Origin: Adineta vaga | Taxonomy: Eukaryota; Rotifera | Assembly (NCBI GenBank): GCA_021613535.1 | Contig: CP075495.1 | Coordinates: 13,578,001-13,642,000 of the forward strand | Length of the DNA stretch: 64,000 nucleotides | Direction of reading: 5' to 3' | Shown: positions 62,543 through 64,000 of the stretch, one piece after another | Layout of the letters: each line of letters starts with the position of its first letter | Numbering within the stretch: position 1 is the stretch's first letter | The notes under the pieces: model-generated | The model's input: the letters and a program-made list of their open reading frames with translations, nothing else | The model's database searches: none | Told to the model about the DNA's origin: nothing | Made by a program: the position numbers and the translations under genes

Positions 62543-64000
62543 TATCCATATCTCATTTCAAAACATTTGTATTTACTTCTTTGTACAATAGTTCGAAGAT
62601 ATAGTTTATTTTTATCACAATTTATATCAACGAGCAAAAATTTCTATAAAAAATGCCATTCAAAATCAATGATTGACTGCAATCCGCAATATGTTTCCGT
62701 CTCACACGTATAGGTAATTTATGCACACTATATTTACCACTACGTTGATTTTTTAAAATTTATCCATCACAGAAAAAATACATCAAGCGTATGATTTCAA
62801 TTTAATACTTTTGGTCAATTTCAAACCGAGAAATTCGATTATGAATCCACGTTAAGAATATAAACAACCAATGGACTTTGTTGAATCGATTAGCCCTTTC
62901 AATTCCGAGAATTTCTTGTGTTCTGTATAAGCACGAAAAAAAGAAAAAAAATCTCTCTCTTGCGTTCAGTCAGCTGTATTCCAGTTTAGTGTGATCTTTA
63001 AGACACATAAGAAATAAGAAGAAATTGCTGTTTTAAAACGTTATATATAGATTGAACATCACATGATATTCGTCTTATAAGATGACGAAAAAAATAAAAT
63101 AAGATCTTTTGGGTTCTGTATGTCATCTACGAGATGATATGAAAGACTGAAAGGGTTAAACTAATAAAATCGAATAAATAAACTCATACATTATTCGAAC
63201 ACTTTATCAACATACAACAATTAACTTTTACTAGTGATAAACTTTCCAAGTTGCAAGCAATTTATGTGTCAATGTCAAACACAACAAACTAATTCTCAGA
63301 TGTGCAACGGCTGGAAAGTAACAACAATCTAATTTTCATATACACTTTAGCACTTTCCATCGTACAAATTTTGCTTGACACATTACAACTTATAAAATAT
63401 TACGATACACGTGTGTATATCTTGATCTTCATAAGAAAACTCTCGAACCATTTACCTCTGAAACTTATATACTCCTAGAGAGTTCATGGAGAATTTGATT
63501 CTGTGACAAATTCAAACTCAGTCGCAAATTTTGAAAGAACAAAATCATCAAACTAATTAAGTGATGAAACACGTGAATGGCGTAACATTTCTCTTATGCA
63601 AGGATATCTATACGCAAAATATTATCATAAACTATATAGAAATCACTATCGGTATACCAGTATTTGTGGTCGTTCCAACGGAGTAGTTCATATGGTGTTC
63701 CGATACAGATCGCATAGGTGGTATGTATGATATATTGAGTATATGTAGTATAAGTGGTATAGATTATATAGGTAGTATATGCCTTATACAGATGAACAAC
63801 ATTTGGTATGGATTATAAACCAGAATGAAACCGATCGGATAAAGGAAACACTCGGTGATTTCAACAAGCAGATTTTATACAAATCTTTGTCATTGATTAC
63901 ATCGGAATTGTTTTTGACTGATTCTTGAAATTGAATAAATTGAGAACATGATTATAATTATCTGAAGTCAAGAAAAGAATAAGAATTATTTCTTTTTTTC
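62543..64000. other. Terminal region without recognisable genes
   Basis: About 1.45 kb of AT-rich sequence with stop codons in all frames. A loosely repeated GTAT-rich stretch occurs at 63715-63785. I see no gene, RNA or clear repeat family. The window simply ends here. Confidence 0.5.

Noticed and set aside
63715-63785. GTAT-rich stretch considered as a tandem repeat or telomere-like array
   Set aside because: Units vary in length and sequence and no unit repeats exactly; it does not match a known telomere repeat.
1-64000. Bacterial operon, phage, CRISPR, tRNA or rRNA content
   Set aside because: Spliced genes throughout, no repeat-spacer array, no clear cloverleaf or rRNA stretch; a tRNA scan would still be needed to exclude tRNAs fully.

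Overview
The window is nuclear DNA of a compact, strongly AT-rich animal genome. Nearly every gene is broken by GT..AG introns of about 45-65 nt, and the gene set is metazoan: an NR5A nuclear receptor, a FoxL1 forkhead factor, a Kv-channel-interacting calcium sensor, mitofusin, CSN6, NAF1, a GPR158-type receptor and a PRXamide neuropeptide precursor. Short introns, a PRXamide-type peptide and a prokaryote-looking gene fit a rotifer, most likely a bdelloid. That assignment is inference; no ribosomal or mitochondrial marker is present. I found no tRNA, rRNA or CRISPR array.

Layout. 0-9 kb: a KChIP-like EF-hand protein (+), then a large NR5A/FTZ-F1 receptor gene (-) with two possible first coding exons about 2 kb apart. 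10.6-18.2 kb: a tight cluster made of axonemal dynein intermediate chain DNAI4 (+), a POU-type homeodomain protein without a POU-specific domain (-), a PRXamide precursor (+) and the ciliary transition-zone protein TMEM237 (-). 18.8-27.4 kb: mitofusin, a Sec23/24-zinc-finger/vWA protein and NAF1, all on +. 27.4-31 kb holds no recognisable gene. 31-39.9 kb: a GPR158-like class C receptor, a coiled-coil protein and an unrecognised protein, all on +.

42-47 kb: FoxL1 (-), a small secreted protein resembling potato-inhibitor-I proteins (-), and a short pyruvate kinase (+) that lacks the C-terminal domain. 47.2-50.9 kb is noncoding. 50.9-55.7 kb: CSN6 and a USP44/49-like deubiquitinase, both on -. 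57-61.3 kb: a MARVEL four-span protein (+), an NHL beta-propeller (+) and a protein with two UBZ-like zinc knuckles (-). The last 2.7 kb holds a frame-broken short coding remnant and a 578-bp nonautonomous DNA transposon with hAT-like ends and an 8-bp target duplication.

The genes do not form one pathway. Local themes are cilia (DNAI4, TMEM237), developmental transcription factors set in wide noncoding flanks (NR5A, FoxL1), and ubiquitin/NEDD8 control (CSN6, USP, the UBZ-like protein). All gene models come from reading splice sites by eye, so exon edges are inferred.
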